Below are positions 36,652 to 49,845 of a DNA stretch of 64,000 nucleotides, in pieces. Source of the DNA: Haliotis asinina (taxonomy: Eukaryota; Mollusca; Gastropoda; Lepetellida; Haliotidae); NCBI RefSeq assembly GCF_037392515.1, contig NC_090290.1:2489978-2553977 (forward strand). Reading direction: 5' to 3'. Below the pieces are notes generated by a model. That model made no database searches. It was not told the origin of the DNA and saw nothing but the letters and a program-made list of their open reading frames with translations. Position 1 is the stretch's first letter, and every line of letters begins with the position of its first letter. Both the position numbers and the translations under genes were made by a program.

Positions 36652-36925
36652 CTGAGTGAGTGAGTGAGTGAGTGAGTTTAGTTTTACGTCGCACTTAGCA
36701 ATATTCCAGCTATATGGCGACGGTCTGTAAATAATCGAATCTGGACCAGACAATCCAGTGATCAACAACATGAGCATCGATCTGCGCAATTGGGAACTGA
36801 TGACATGTGTCAACCAAGTCAGCCACCCGATCCCGTTAGTCACCTCTTACGACAAGCATAGTCACCTTTTATGGCAAGCATGGGTTGCTGAAGGCCTATT
36901 CTACCCCGAGACCTTCACGGGTCAT
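36652..36925 (-). mobile_element. SINE-like repeat, family 2, well-preserved copy
   Basis: It begins with 'gtgagtgagtgagtgagttt' and 'agttttacgtcgcacttagc', then 'aatattccagctatatggcg', 'ctgtaaataatcgaatctgg', 'gatcaacaacatgagcatcg', 'gcgcaattgggaactgatga', 'cacctcttacgacaagcata' and 'accccgagaccttcacgggt'. On the sense (minus) strand it therefore ends in a CTCACTCACTCAC tail. No coding capacity. It serves as the reference copy for the other family 2 entries. Confidence 0.9.
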
Positions 36926-39049
36926 ATGGTTCTGAAATGTACCGACTAAATACTGTACATTTGTGTGAAGTTCCGATCACAACGCTACCACGAAATTTAT
37001 TCTAGCCGATTGAGGTCATTTTCCAGTATCGATAATGTCATATAATATATTTCGCATGAGGAAAATGCAACTTTATAATGTAACGTGGCGGCGTTTATAA
37101 ATAAGATAGTTGGTACTCGATTCACTGTTGTAAATGCTTGCACAGGGCCCTTTCTGTTGTTTCTATTTATTATGTTAGGATGGGCTCCATAGACGTACAA
37201 CACGCAAGTATTTGTAGGCTTACGAAACCATCTTTACATATTGTCTTTCAAGACAAATTGGGAGACTCTTTACGAATTTATCAATTCGTAGTTGATAACG
37301 TTTCATTAAATTTATACATGAAGCAAATGTCAACTTCGGGAAAGATGACGAGGAGCAGAGGCTCTTGATGACCTTTCCTGTGTCAAGGAGAAATGTTCAT
37401 TCAGAAACATAACCCAGTAGTGTCTTTTCACAAGCAATCTGTATCGTTTAATGTACATTCTGCCAACAGAAAAAGCTATCTGAAGTGTTCCGAGCCTTGC
37501 ACAAGAAAGAATCGCGTCATTATGAAATACAGACATATCCGATGCTGATCTGTAAAGGTCCTCAAAACATTCGCTACATCTGATGAAACGCTTCTCACAT
37601 TATTTCAAACATTAGCCAAAACGCAACATCTGTCCATTTCCTAAACATCATTGACTCCAGTACAGCATACATTACCTTCCCTTAATAAAAAAGAACATCC
37701 AACTGAAAATGACGGTACCTGTTACAGCTTATGAAACATGTTACACTGTATGTATTGTACCGATTGTCAAAGTCAGGACTAATTTGTACGTAAAGCCGAC
37801 GCCAAAAGCTTGACGATCCTTACTATTAAATCATATACAGAATCGTGAGTACGTACATACCAGAGAGAATATTGAAAAACATGACTATACCATAAGCCCG
37901 GGGTATCGCAACAGTTTCAATCAAAAAGAGGGCGGAGGCGTTTGATGTTCTGTCAGACATCAAATGTTGTGGGAGAAATGCTGCCAGTCCGATCTTTTTC
38001 CATGACAGTTTCATGTCCCATTTATGGGTTTATGAACGTAATTTGCACGAGGTATTGTTTTGTAAAACAACATATCCTGCATTTTACTAGACTATGTACT
38101 TGTCAGATGATTGATGACCATGAGCGATCAGTAACTATTACGTTAAGAAACAGACACCTAATCTCCATTTAAGATGGGCCCTTTGATGAATTGCATAAGG
38201 CTTCTTGATATCATACACGTGGAAGTGGTGTATGCTGGTAAGTCCCTCATCAAGATATAATACAGCGAGAATCTCAAGGATACACTGGACACGTATTCAG
38301 TATGCCCTCAAGCTGGTGTTTGTACTGGGAGAGACAGGGTGTAGTTATGAAGGACACAAATGATGTTTGGAGCTTAATATGGCTACTCTCTAGTAGCTCC
38401 TAACCTAAAGTACATAGGAAAAAAGACATCAGTAGACGGGCTATACCAGCATTAGGCGCCTTTGTTATGTATTCTAATAGGGATATCACTGCCTTCCTCA
38501 TGTTAGCCTTTCAAAATATTCTGAGATCAGTTGAAATGGGAATTACCGCTGAGTGCAATATTTATCCATCATTCCTGTTATGCGATATTTATGTGCGATT
38601 ATTTCAGTTTTATAGCGTGAGTCTGTTACAACAACTGAACGGAAATGGTGTTTCTCCTGTTGATGTTTTTCTTTCTTTTCTAGCAAGCTGGCCCAAAAGA
38701 CGCATAGTAGCAGGAAATAGCATTAAGAGCAGCTCCTAAGAATACAGGATCTTAGAAAATTAGAAAGTAGGATTCTGTTTCATTCATTCCGTATAAAAAA
38801 CAGCTTTAACTGTATGTGATCTTTTTGTAATTTTTCGTTGAAATATTTCAAAAAGACCTAAATGTAATCCTTGCTTTGGTGTTAACTTGTTAGCTCCATT
38901 GGGCGTGTCACTGCATTAGTTTGTTAATCAGACAAACTGGTCCCAGCATGGTATTTTCGATCTGTTCAATAATTATCGTTCCACTGTGAAAAAGTTATAT
39001 AGAATTGAAACTATTAATATAATTATTATGTTTTACAGATTAAGATTGA
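36926..39049. other. Noncoding part of duplicated block B
   Basis: No gene is recognised; open frames are short and lack motifs. Confidence 0.45.
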
Positions 39050-39366
39050 TATGCAGCAGAGAGGGTTTGGGTGATCCTGGCACAGTCAGGCCGGTAAGGC
39101 TCATCATCAGCTCAGGGCCCTCGCCCCCTCTACACGCAGCCCTGACAGCGAATGGGACTTCTCCCAGGAAACACTGCCCAGTCGAACCCACCAGGAACTT
39201 TTCGGAGAATATGGAGGCTCCACAACACTGCAGCCTTCTGCCTTACCCAGATTGTCAGAAGGGCTGTGCTCCCGGTGGAGAACCCGGGCACTCTCCTCAT
39301 CTGCGCCAAGAGATCAGGAGGTACCAAACCAAGGGCACCGAGAACAATTATTATTATTATTATTAT
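39050..39366 (+). mobile_element. 3' end of a LINE-type retroelement with (ATT)n tail
   Basis: A GC-richer block ('cagctcagggccctcgcccc', 'ccctgacagcgaatgggact', 'tcgaacccaccaggaacttt', 'agagatcaggaggtaccaaa') breaks sharply from its AT-rich surroundings. It ends in a perfect run of 'att' from 39344. A unique 3' region closed by a short microsatellite is typical of 5'-truncated LINE copies. Open frames across it look fortuitous. Family not identified and no target duplication found. Confidence 0.6.
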
Positions 39367-40052
39367 TTTGGTACGTACTTGTGAGACCATTTGTCTAAAA
39401 AGGTCAAACACATACGTGTTGAAAAGTGAACTAAACACTTTCCAGGTAAGATTTCATGTGGCAGATATTATTCTGTAAGGCTGAGGCTTGAACGCCGCAA
39501 TCTAAATGGTCACAGGGACACATGGACGGAGTGTATGTTTATGGTTGCAATAGGATGTTCGTTCGTTCTTTGTGTAAGTGTGTGTGAGTATCTATGTTTT
39601 TGCCAACCTATGTCTGCATGCGTAATCATATTTAGCTGCTTATAAAAATCCTGTTTTGGCAGTACAGGACAAAAGTAGTTTTCTAAAGGTACCAGTCTAT
39701 TATGGAAAGACTAGGATATGACAACTCGACCGTTCGGTTCGCTTACCTTTCCAAGGGAGTACTCTGACAAGAACACGAATGGTCATCCATTAGTTAACGG
39801 GGTTCTAATATGGCTTGTTAATCACAAAAGGGCCGTTTCTGTAACGGCCAGCAATGACAGCGCACTGTGTTAAGTTGGTAGTTGGCTTCATCAGACATTT
39901 GATCCATTACTTCCCTATGGGCAGAAGACAGCTTGCGGATCGTCTTATCACTTGGGTACTGACAGCTGATATCCCCATGTCCACAACAGATATGCGCGAG
40001 CAAATATTTTACAGATGATTGCTTTTAACGGGGCAATGTGCGAAAACAGATC

Positions 40053-40070
40053 AGGTGGTCAATCCACCAC
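40053..40070. promoter_or_regulatory. Block B counterpart of the 20091-20107 inverted repeat
   Basis: 'aggtggtc' is conserved and the facing half reads 'atccacca'. The surrounding 39815-40085 is the noncoding segment most like block A. Confidence 0.3.
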
Positions 40071-40510
40071 AGGGGTGGCATCTTCAGACAAAGCTTTAGA
40101 CTGTTGTAGATACGAGCTAAGCGTAAGACACTGCAACCAGTAAACGAGCATCTCAAGCATTTTTCTTTTCTTTCAGCTAACTTTGAAGTGTTCATAAAGC
40201 AAACGTCGTTCAAGACTGATTGTCCTGAAGATATTAACCTGAGGATATTTTTATATCGTAGTGACACCAAAGTGACTTTACCCATCAGATACACAACAGA
40301 GGATTAGTTAGGAATCGGTTGTGATTTGCACCTAAAGTTGTTTCGTGAACATGTACACGTGAGATTCCAACATCCTACCCACATGGGGCATCGGAATCCT
40401 ACGTTACGAGTTTCGGCACGTGTAACTGGCAGTCTCGCCACCCGTTTTGCGAAAAAGATACATGTCGTCTATAATACCGATCGACATACGCCAAGTCCAT
40501 ATGTGTGGTG

Positions 40511-43500
40511 ACAAACATATTTAGAAAGTGGATGTCCAATAATACTGTAATCAGCATATCGGAAGTGATAATCTGCCTGAATATTTCAGATTTCAGATGC
40601 ATTATGCTGCCAATGATTAAGGAGTCATTTGCCAGGAACAGTTAAACAGACAGCATTAAAATGCAAGTTTCTGTGATATAATCAAACAAAAACAAACCAA
40701 CATCGAACCATAATTTCTAATGAGGTATGTGAATATAATCAAGACTTTCTGGCAACTATCACAGTTGCATTGGGTCTGAGAAATCTATCCCCATGGATCT
40801 CACCTCATTTATTCTTGGATCTCTTTAATGAAATGATCTAGTCGATGAGGCTGAACGGAAATATACTTCTGGGACAATAATTTATTTCCCTGATAACATC
40901 AGTGAGAACTGATTTATGGTTCCTGAGGAGACGTAACGCTGTTGAAGGTTGAGGACACAATATTTGGCTTTCTAATTATTCAGTCCTGTGTGAGAGTAAT
41001 GCATTATGTCTTCTCGCGACAAGAAGCTTTGGAATCGACGACCCGAGGTTGTATATCTGATCTACGCACCATAATTTAGATATCCTGCCATATGCTTATC
41101 CACGTACGTTCACAATGAATTAGACAAATGTTCGTTATGTTGGATTTATCATTGTCAGAATGCAAGCCAAGAGAAGAGGTGGAGGTTGGTGTTGTCGTAC
41201 AAGAAGTTTAATGATAGTACTCCCTGTTATCCTTTCTGTTGACAGGGATGCAGGAGTGAAACATGTAGTGTGACCAAAGCGCATGACCAACTGATTCCTT
41301 GGCTATCGTATACGACATGATGCGGGGCCTCGCAACGCTTTCATTGCATTTATAACCCAACGCACACACCACTTACTTCAGAAAGGTCAGTAGCACAAGA
41401 ACCTGCGGCAGGGAAATGCCAGAAAGGGATCACAGACCTATCCAAAACACATTACACAATGGTATCATCCTGTAAATAGGTGTTAATGCGTTTGTCACAA
41501 GACTGTATTCAGAATAATCAACTTTTCACTTAAGAGCGTATGACCCAGCTATTTCGAAAAGAAAGGTTGACGTTCTTTATAGGTGTTGTTTATATCAATG
41601 TGCCGAGGCTGGAAAAGTCGACTGAAGAAGGACTTCAACGTGAAGGACATCAATGCACCAAACAACAAGGGTGTTGAAATCCCTGTCATTGAGTGCTTGA
41701 TAGGCCATACTTACTGTTTGGCATCTGTTTGTTAATTTGAATGTTCACACCATCGGTTCTGGGAATGTGACTGATGGTCGTAAATAACACTACATGGACC
41801 AGATAGTTCATTCCGAAAATGAATCAATCATTACTGGGATACGCATACCTGATCCCTTTTGGCGCCCCTTACGAGATGCATGGGTTTTCATATGGCATCC
41901 AACTTTCTGACAGATACACCTACAGTCATTTATAAATGTTTCCATGAACCGTCTCCATTTCAAACAATAATCTCTTCGTGGCGGTGAATATATAGTAATA
42001 TGTTAAACCGAAACAATACGCCGAAATAATACGATTCATCATGTTTTACAATGTAGAACCTTTAGAGAGTTCAGTATTTTCACCAACTTATGCATCTGAC
42101 TACCATTACAATGCTCCCAATATAATTTACCGTCTATCTACAGCACATGCAAAATCAGAACGTTACGAAAGGTTAGACAGAGTACATGCACAAGAAAAAT
42201 ATCAACACACTCTCTTAGGACGATGATCGACAAGATATTCGCCGTTAACACCGAAAATGTACCTTGGACAGATCAGAGTGTTACAAGAGATTTTGGATAT
42301 CAGTTAATATATATTAATATCATTTAAGTGCCGTAACATGAATACGTTGTTGTGCCAGATGAATGGTTTCATGTTACTGGATAAATGAGGATAAAACGCC
42401 GGAACTCAACAGCCTAGTGCATGTGGAAGACATACATCTATATTACACCTGCATTTTGCTGGTAGGGAAGTCACTTCCAATGATAGCACCGATACAGTTT
42501 TCCTACTACTGGATGAAAGAGGCGAAAATATATCATTCACAGATTAATGTTAATTTAATGTTATCTTATTCCGAATCTGTCATAAGCATGTGCCAATGAA
42601 TCACGTTCAAATAACAACCACCAGTACGATACAGATCTGTACATCTGCTATGAAAACATATTTTACCAGATATGTAAGGGTAGGCTGCGCAGATTTTTCA
42701 GGACATTACAGGTCTAATAAAGTGAAATGTTTCAGCTGAATCAATTTATTACAGTACCTTTATTTCTCTCACACAGACAAAAACCAATATGATTGAAGTC
42801 CATGTCGACTAAACAACCATACACAGGCAATATATTACTCCCCGGCTAAGACAAGCACATCCATTGCTCAGTGTAGCTGGTTTCACTTCAAACGCACTTT
42901 GAGAAAAAAACAACAACATCGGGGCATTGAGGAAGGATTTTGCAGATTTGGTTTCATATGTCTCACGGCAGTCCTTCAACGTTCAAAGAATAAGCAAGAA
43001 AGCAACTCAGGAAAGGGAACATTTCTTCATATCAAATGGATACATGTGTGTTTCTCTAAAAACTGAATTCAGCGTTTATTGAGGTATGAGCATATACACC
43101 GTGATTAGCCGTGGAGCGCCTTTGCGGAAACCAGACTATGGCGGAGTTTCGGTCGATTGCTTATAGATGCTGAAACATATTTTGTAACTTGCCTGGTGTT
43201 GCAACTGTTCTTGCAGAGAGTAAGGATTTTTCCAAAGTTCACACAAATCATACTTTCATTAGGTCTACACAGTGGTTTATCATAGATATACTGATTTAAG
43301 AAAAAATGCTTTTATTAACATGTACGAAAACAATCGCAACGTATAAGGCAACATAGGAAGTTAAAACAATAAAATACAAAACGTTCCATAAAAATGTGTG
43401 CTATAGATATGTGCTTCACAATTGCTTCATTAGCCAATGTTATTCCATGGACAAAACTAATTAATTACTTTCTAGTAAAACATTTTCACGCGCTAACTTT

Positions 43501-43564
43501 GTCCGAACAAAGAAATATTTACTGAACAGACTGTTGCTGACATACTACTTTTTCCCGCGATAGA
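40511..43564. other. Noncoding part of duplicated block B
   Basis: No gene is recognised. Matches to block A occur at about 41200-41480 and 43080-43260. Small open frames near 42041-42226 and 42363-42599 lack recognisable motifs. Confidence 0.45.
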
Positions 43565-43620
43565 GCTGTAATATTGTTGAGTGCGGCGTAAAACTAAACT
43601 CACTCACTCAATCCCTCACT
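43565..43620 (+). repeat. SINE 3' tail fragment
   Basis: 'gctgtaatattgttgagtgc' followed by 'ggcgtaaaactaaactcact' and further CTCA units. This is the shared 3' terminus without a head, so its family cannot be decided. Confidence 0.75.
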
Positions 43621-43639
43621 CACTTCTTCACTAAACCGA

Positions 43640-43790
43640 AGTCGGGCAGTCAGGCTTGCTGACTTGATTGACACATAGTATGTCACTTGCGTAGGTCGAT
43701 GTTCATGCATTTGATCACTGAAATGTCTGGTTCAGACTTGATTATTACCGTACGACATGAAAAGTAACTCATTCACTCCTCAATAAACCA
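43640..43790 (+). repeat. SINE-like repeat, family 2, internally shortened
   Basis: Sense-strand family 2 landmarks are present: 'ggcttgctgacttgattgac', 'gcgtaggtcgatgttcatgc', 'gatcactgaaatgtctggtt' and 'cagacttgattatt', then a worn tail 'aactcattcactcc'. The part before the tail is deleted. Confidence 0.68.
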
Positions 43791-44760
43791 CTTAGGGCCA
43801 ATTCCAGTTGGTTAAGATATATGTTTGTACTTACTGCAGCTGTGGAACCTGCAGAATACTAGTAATCTAGATCTAATCCACATAAAACGTATGAATACCA
43901 AGCACTAAGTTCCCATTCTCTGACTGCTTGATTACAATCGTAATGAGTGTAAACACTTCAAGTATATCCCCTGACTGAAGTGACATTTCGACTTGGACCT
44001 GCTGAGTGTGACATACTTCTCCAACCAATTGATATCTGTTCTTCATTACTTTCAATTACCTGTAGTCTAGGTCCCAACTCTCAGCCTACTTAAAAAGATC
44101 ACTACTTTTTACCAACCATGTGCATCATTGAGTTGAGACCATAGTTTGGCGATAGTCTTTCTGTTACAATCCCGGAGGGGCAATTTAAATAGCCTCGATA
44201 TCGACAAATAACAGACAAATATGTCAGGGTAGTATGTCATGATGTCACGTTGGCACTAAAGTCACGTTTTCGCTGATGTGTGCTTCTTCAGAGTACTTCA
44301 CTCTACGGGTGACACACTGGACAATAGCCAGCACAGACTTTCCTTGTTTACATTAGTGTGTGTCGTAGTAAACACTCCAGAGAATATTTTCCATTCACAA
44401 AGACCTGCTGGGATCATGCTCTTTCTTCAGCAGTTGTTAAAAAATTCCGATGACTCATTTTGGTTGATCAAATACTCCTTTCTCAGCAAAGATGCCATAA
44501 CGTTGATGGCATTACCAAACTTCCAAGCACCAGTAGCAACATCTATCTCCACTCACGTTTCCTATTACGACTTGTACCATGTGTTCTAGTGCATTGCTAA
44601 CACATCGTGCTCATCTTATCAAGGTCATATTATATTGAGAAGGGTTTGCATTTAAAATAGCCATTTTATACCTGCTTCTCCTCTGATCATATGCAACAGA
44701 TGCATCCACAGTTTCACTTCAGACACATTTCCAAAGATCTGTAGCATGTGGAGTTCTGAT

Positions 44761-46486
44761 CATGAGTTCCCGCATAACTATACCACGGCGAATATTTTAC
44801 TATAAGTATCACTTTGCAACATAAAAGCTTGCTGTTCTTTCATTAGCTCTTCGGTTCTGAAGAAGAACATTTGTCTTGTTGAAACTGATCTAGGAACGAG
44901 CCACATTCTCATGTACATGGTGAGTGTACGGTTATCTATTGCCGGTAACCACATATTCACCATGAAGTCCAATCATATGATAATGATGTACTTAGAAATG
45001 TTAAAGGTTTCCAATCTCTGCTTTGTAAAGGACTTGGCAAACAGGTTATGTCCAATATAGGTCCTCAAAGGCTCTGGTCTGCATATTGTTCTCTCCTGAA
45101 CTCAAGAACATTGATAGTATAGTAAATACTATCGAATTACGCATTGTGTTCACCTGAACAATTCCAAAGGAGCTGGCTTTCAGAATGCTGACTCACTTTT
45201 TCAAAGATCAATTTGATGAGTCAATAAATATGTTTTTGGCAAGAAAAGGCCGTTGCATCTCTTTTGATGCCACAATTGACATCTCGGTATAAACAACACA
45301 CACGCAACTTCAGGTCACAATGCAGCCGTTCGGGATGACGATCTTCTGGGGAAATATCGACGTTTACATAGTCGTCTCCGTCTCCTCGAAAATCTCATGT
45401 AAAGTAATTGTAGCGTTGAAAAGAAAGAGACAGGGTGAATCTGTTCGTTGAAATAGTGATAATGACTTCGATGAAAAGCGGAGCGTGGCAGAGCTGATAT
45501 ACAAGCATGTATGTACCAGTATCCTCAGTCCAGCTCTGTTTCATTGGATGTATTCTATGACCTGCGCACCACGTACCATCATCAGCATCTCTTGCGGCGA
45601 CTGATATAACTGTATGGTCAGACTTGGAGCTTTCTTTGCTTCATGTCATTGTATCATGACTGCATACTGTGGGGCTTATGGTGAAATGTGGGATCCAGTC
45701 TCGAATATCTTACGGACAAGAGTCCGTACATGGAGTATATTCCTTCTAACATAAAGTGAATACTCTTCCCAGTTTCCAAACATATCACAGCCTTGCACAC
45801 TATAATATGACTTTAGAAAAATGAACATGTAGGAAAGAGAGCTCGTGGCTTCCCCGACGAACCCTGCGCGTGTCTCGAGTTATTTGGAAACATCTGATCT
45901 TGCCTGGATAGCATTAAGGGAATAAGGGTGTCACGAGATCTCATGTGTTGTCTCCATTGACGTGTTTTGCGCATTTGTACGTCACCAAATGTGCACATAA
46001 CTTCAATCCGATTCCATCTCAGATCACAAAGGACTAAAACCTCTCATCTAAGCTGTAGTATAGTCTTCATGGAGACGTGTATCTGTCACTAAAGAACAAA
46101 TCTCACAACCCGTAATCAGTATCTGGTCTTCCGTATACCTATTCAGATCCCAGTTACATATGCACATACCCGCAACTAAACTGACCCATAAACGAAACAC
46201 ATACAGACGAAAGTTGTTTGGACCATTCTTTACAATCGTTAACCAAAATTCGTTAGGCGCTAGGCAGTCGTCAAAGCACAACGAGCTGAAGATCCAAAAG
46301 ACACACGTGTATAAAAAAACCACAATGCATTACCTATATTTCTTGTTAATTTCCTTTTCAGCCACAGTACGAAAAACACACCATACTCCCCTATCTCATA
46401 GAATGGATTAATCGTAGCTAATCATGGGTTAGCTATATAACTGTAACTTGTGAACAGAACAGAACACACATTTTATTCTAGAAAAT
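44761..46486. other. No recognised feature
   Basis: Unassigned sequence right of duplicated block B. Short open frames only, with no motif. Confidence 0.45.
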
Positions 46487-46540
46487 CACATACAGTGACA
46501 CATAGAACATACTCACATATAGTGACACATAGAACATACA
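46487..46540 (+). repeat. 27-bp tandem duplication
   Basis: Two adjacent copies of 'cacata.agtgacacatagaa' plus 'catac' differ at two positions. Confidence 0.88.
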
Positions 46541-47844
46541 TCATATTCAGACCCTTTTAAAATATTAGGATGTTTACAGAAATATTGGGAAATTAAAACA
46601 AAGCGACGTCTAATGGCATTCAGTGATGCACAGTTAAATATAATGTGGAAGTCATCACTGACAGATGGTATATTCATATGGTGGATTCTCTAACAACTTT
46701 CAATGTCATAGCAACGCCTTGTTTCAATGGACAACCAGAGCCTGTAGCAATAAAGTCATTGTAGCAAATAAGGCTCTAAAAAGCAAATGATACAATACGC
46801 TGGACACTTAATTGATAACAATGGATAATTAAATTGAACATTTCAGGAATATAAATTGTGCATAACATTATAAAAATGGTTTTCAATTTGCCATTACAAC
46901 ATCGTAGTCCAGTTTAATATAATTCATACATCCATGGATATGCTGACTAGCTCACCGTAAATCATAAACTCTGATGGCAACACGTTTTGACTATAATTAG
47001 TATAAATATATTTAGTAACCATTGACTGTTCTTTTCGATCACCATATGGCAAGCCTTCACGCAAGTATCAAAGTCGACCTGGCTGCACCCTAACGAACAT
47101 TGTCTTCTACGATTGCCTCTTATAAGCATTGTTTTGCAACTGGGCTGTTCTCACTCTCGTTGAAGGTATGTGGAAACACCACCTATATGCCCTCAACCAT
47201 AAATTAATGTGTCTCACAACTGGGAATTTTCACAAATGAGAGGACACCCCGACATCAGACCAACCCTTTCTCCATTTACGTAAGGAAGATCAATAACGCC
47301 GACAGGAAGCTTCTCCGTGCTTGGTGTAATGGGTCACCGAGCTACCTTTATGTCACTGCTGACCTATATAGGGAAATGACTGGTATGAATTATTCAAAAT
47401 GCTTAAATTGTTATTCTCACGGAAAGTGACCGGACAAGGTTTATAACTGAGGTTTATGACCACAGGGGATGATACTGTCGACACTAAATAAAATGTCCAC
47501 ACTCCATGAAGTACAGTTCAGATGCATGGATTCAGCTTCAGTAATTATTATATTAATTCCCCCTTTAGAACTTCTTCAAAACAGGCTACTGGGTATAGTG
47601 GCACTTAACGTCTGGAAACCGTGACGCTAGCTCACTTCCGTATTCTTGTAATATAACGTCTTGGGACTGAAATAATTCACACATCGATGTTCATGAACAG
47701 AACTATATACCGAAGTTAATGACCCTCTTTGGACACTGAAAGGCTATCCGGGTTTGGCCATTTCTCTTCTTCCATCCATCCTCAGTTTTATAGGTTTCCT
47801 CTGTTCGCGAACAACCGGTGTCATCACTGTTTTATAGTGAGTAA
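46541..47844. other. No recognised feature
   Basis: AT-rich, with no domain-bearing frame and no repeat I can place. Confidence 0.45.
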
Positions 47845-47970
47845 TAAACACATGCTCTGTCATCGTATCTCATGGATGATAATCACTGGATTGTAATAAC
47901 AACAAATAATAACAATAAAGTAAATACATAGATAAAAAAGCAATTTCGTACAGCTGTAATACTGCTGAAA
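47845..47970 (+). repeat. Worn SINE-like repeat, family 2
   Basis: 'tctgtcatcgtatctcatgg', 'aatcactggattg' and then, after an AAT/AAC-rich insertion, 'acagctgtaatactgctgaa' keep the family 2 sense order. Very old. Confidence 0.4.
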
Positions 47971-47973
47971 CAA

Positions 47974-48237
47974 ATGTGTGGACGTAGGAATGGTTTTGTC
48001 GCGTCAGGTTATTGTTCTCTGTCGGTGTGGAACAGCTTACCATTGCATACTTCTACAAACTCCAAATGTGCCTCAGTCGATATCATGGGTGTTTTAAAAC
48101 TCCAAAACCAAGTGATTAGAATATTAAAATTATATGAAATAATTTCCATTAAAATTGAAAAATACTTTCACTCTGTGTATTTATATTTTGGACATCCAAC
48201 TCTTTGTTCTGTAACACAAAGTACAGTGATTCCATAG
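47974..48237 (+). pseudogene. Possible remnant of a LINE C-terminal region
   Basis: An 87-codon open frame contains 'SVWNSLPLHTSTNSKCASVD'. This resembles the 'LWNSLP..IR......F' segment that follows the reverse transcriptase domain in many animal LINEs. Nothing else of an element is preserved and no ends are visible. Equally it may be a chance frame. Confidence 0.35.
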
Positions 48238-48673
48238 GCGGCACTCATCTTTATATAATTTTGTAACTGTTTTCATACGCTTCCTATCTTGCTGTAGACT
48301 TGCAATTGTAAATGAATTGGAGGTGCCCTGTCGTACGATTGTGTGCAGCCCTCACTAACGATTCTTTCATAGAACCATTGATCGAGAATATACTACTGGT
48401 CATCACATTACTAATTAGCGTTTGTTCACCTGCATATTCACCTGGCACATCACCGACTTATTTGTTGGAATGTTACTTCCTCTTTAGAAAAAATGGTTTG
48501 CTTATTTAAGGTGTCTATTCTGACGTTCACGGCCATATGCGGTAATGATTAAGCGCGCTGAAGGTGGAACCGCGCACGCAAGGAACAATGCGATTGCCTG
48601 AAGCATTCGTAATAGGTGTCATAAATGTGACACTCAGTATCATGTGTTCAAGTGTTATCGAGCCGCTTAACTC

Positions 48674-48681
48674 GTGGAGAG
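48674..48681 (+). repeat. 8-bp target duplication, left
   Basis: 'gtggagag' directly precedes the foldback element and is repeated at 49838-49845 directly after it. Confidence 0.88.
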
Positions 48682-49837
48682 CACAGGGGCTTGTATCGCT
48701 TTGAAACGGCGTTCGAAAGACATATAGATGTATTGACCCAACCCTAGTACTATATAAAAGGAAAGGGATGTAACGAGGAAACCACCCCCTCCTCGATCAA
48801 AGTTACATGTTACCGCGTAAAATATTTTTAAGGCCCATCGAGGCCAACGGATCGAAAGCCAGATGATTTCCCTACAAAATGAGCTATAAATGGTCACAAT
48901 CGGATCATTCTTTCAAAAGTTATACGCTACGAATCATCGAAAACAGCTACCTCCGCAATTTCACGCCAAAATCATGGATCACCCAATACGGCGAAAACTC
49001 ACCTTTTAAATTCGTTTATTAATTCCAGCCACGTTGGCAGCACCAGCGCTGGGCTGGATTCGATCGGCCGCGGTATTCCGAGGGTCGGAAAACTTATTAC
49101 AGCATCTACGTGTCATTTTTTCGACAGTAAGCAAGCATTTTCACCAAAATAGCCGGCAATCCTACTCACATGTCGGCCATAAGCGACCTTGACATTCAAG
49201 TGAACTGAGCAGATCCGCACAAACAGACTCGGGCCATCCGATTGGCCATTTCCACTGTATATTTTGTTTCCAACCAGTCGGATGGCCCGAGTCTGTTTGT
49301 GCGGATCTGCTCAGTTCACTTGAATGTCAAGGTCGCTTATGGCCGACATGTGAGTAGGATTGCCGGCTATTTTGGTGAAAATGCTTGCTTACTGTCGAAA
49401 AAATGACACGTAGATGCTGTAATAAGTTTTCCGACCCTCGGAATACCGCGGCCGATCGAATCCAGCCCAGCGCTGGTGCTGCCAACGTGGCTGGAATTAA
49501 TAAACGAATTTAAAAGGTGAGTTTTCGCCGTATTGGGTGATCCATGATTTTGGCGTGAAATTGCGGAGGTAGCTGTTTTCGATGATTCGTAGCGTATAAC
49601 TTTTGAAAGAATGATCCGATTGTGACCATTTATAGCTCATTTTGTAGGGAAATCATCTGGCTTTCGATCCGTTGGCCTCGATGGGCCTTAAAAATATTTT
49701 ACGCGGTAACATGTAACTTTGATCGAGGAGGGGGTGGTTTCCTCGTTACATCCCTTTCCTTTTATATAGTACTAGGGTAGGGTCAATACATCTATATGTC
49801 TTTCGAACGCCGTTTCAAAGCGATACAAGCCCCTGTG
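48682..49837. mobile_element. Foldback DNA element: 564-bp nearly perfect inverted arms
   Basis: Arms 48682-49245 and 49274-49837 are equal in length and complementary, with about two mismatches seen by eye (near 48739 and near the loop). A 28-bp loop separates them. The termini read 'cacaggggcttgtatcgctt' inward on each side, and an 8-bp direct repeat flanks the whole. There is no transposase, so the element is non-autonomous. An 8-bp target duplication is known for hAT, P, Merlin and Zisupton elements; I do not assign it. Each arm has 'actatataaaagg' about 75 bp in, a TATA-like sequence directed inward. A transcript across the element would fold into a long duplex. Confidence 0.93.
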
Positions 49838-49845
49838 GTGGAGAG
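49838..49845 (+). repeat. 8-bp target duplication, right
   Basis: 'gtggagag', identical to 48674-48681. It fixes the right end of the foldback element. Confidence 0.88.

Larger units (their letters stand above)
31500..44760 (+). repeat. Duplicated block, copy B (intact receptor copy)
   Basis: This is the counterpart of 14590-27260, in the same order and orientation; matching segments are listed there. It keeps the complete receptor gene. It differs by its own insertions: SINE copies at 35268-35412, 36652-36925 and 43565-43790, and a retrotransposon 3' end at 39050-39366. At about 40305-40345 it shows an approximation of the empty site of the copy A LINE. Confidence 0.82.

Noticed and set aside
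39130..39478. Overlapping open frames of 100-130 codons on both strands
   Set aside because: They cover the 3' end of a retroelement and run into its (ATT)n tail. Frames on several strands at once reflect composition, not coding.
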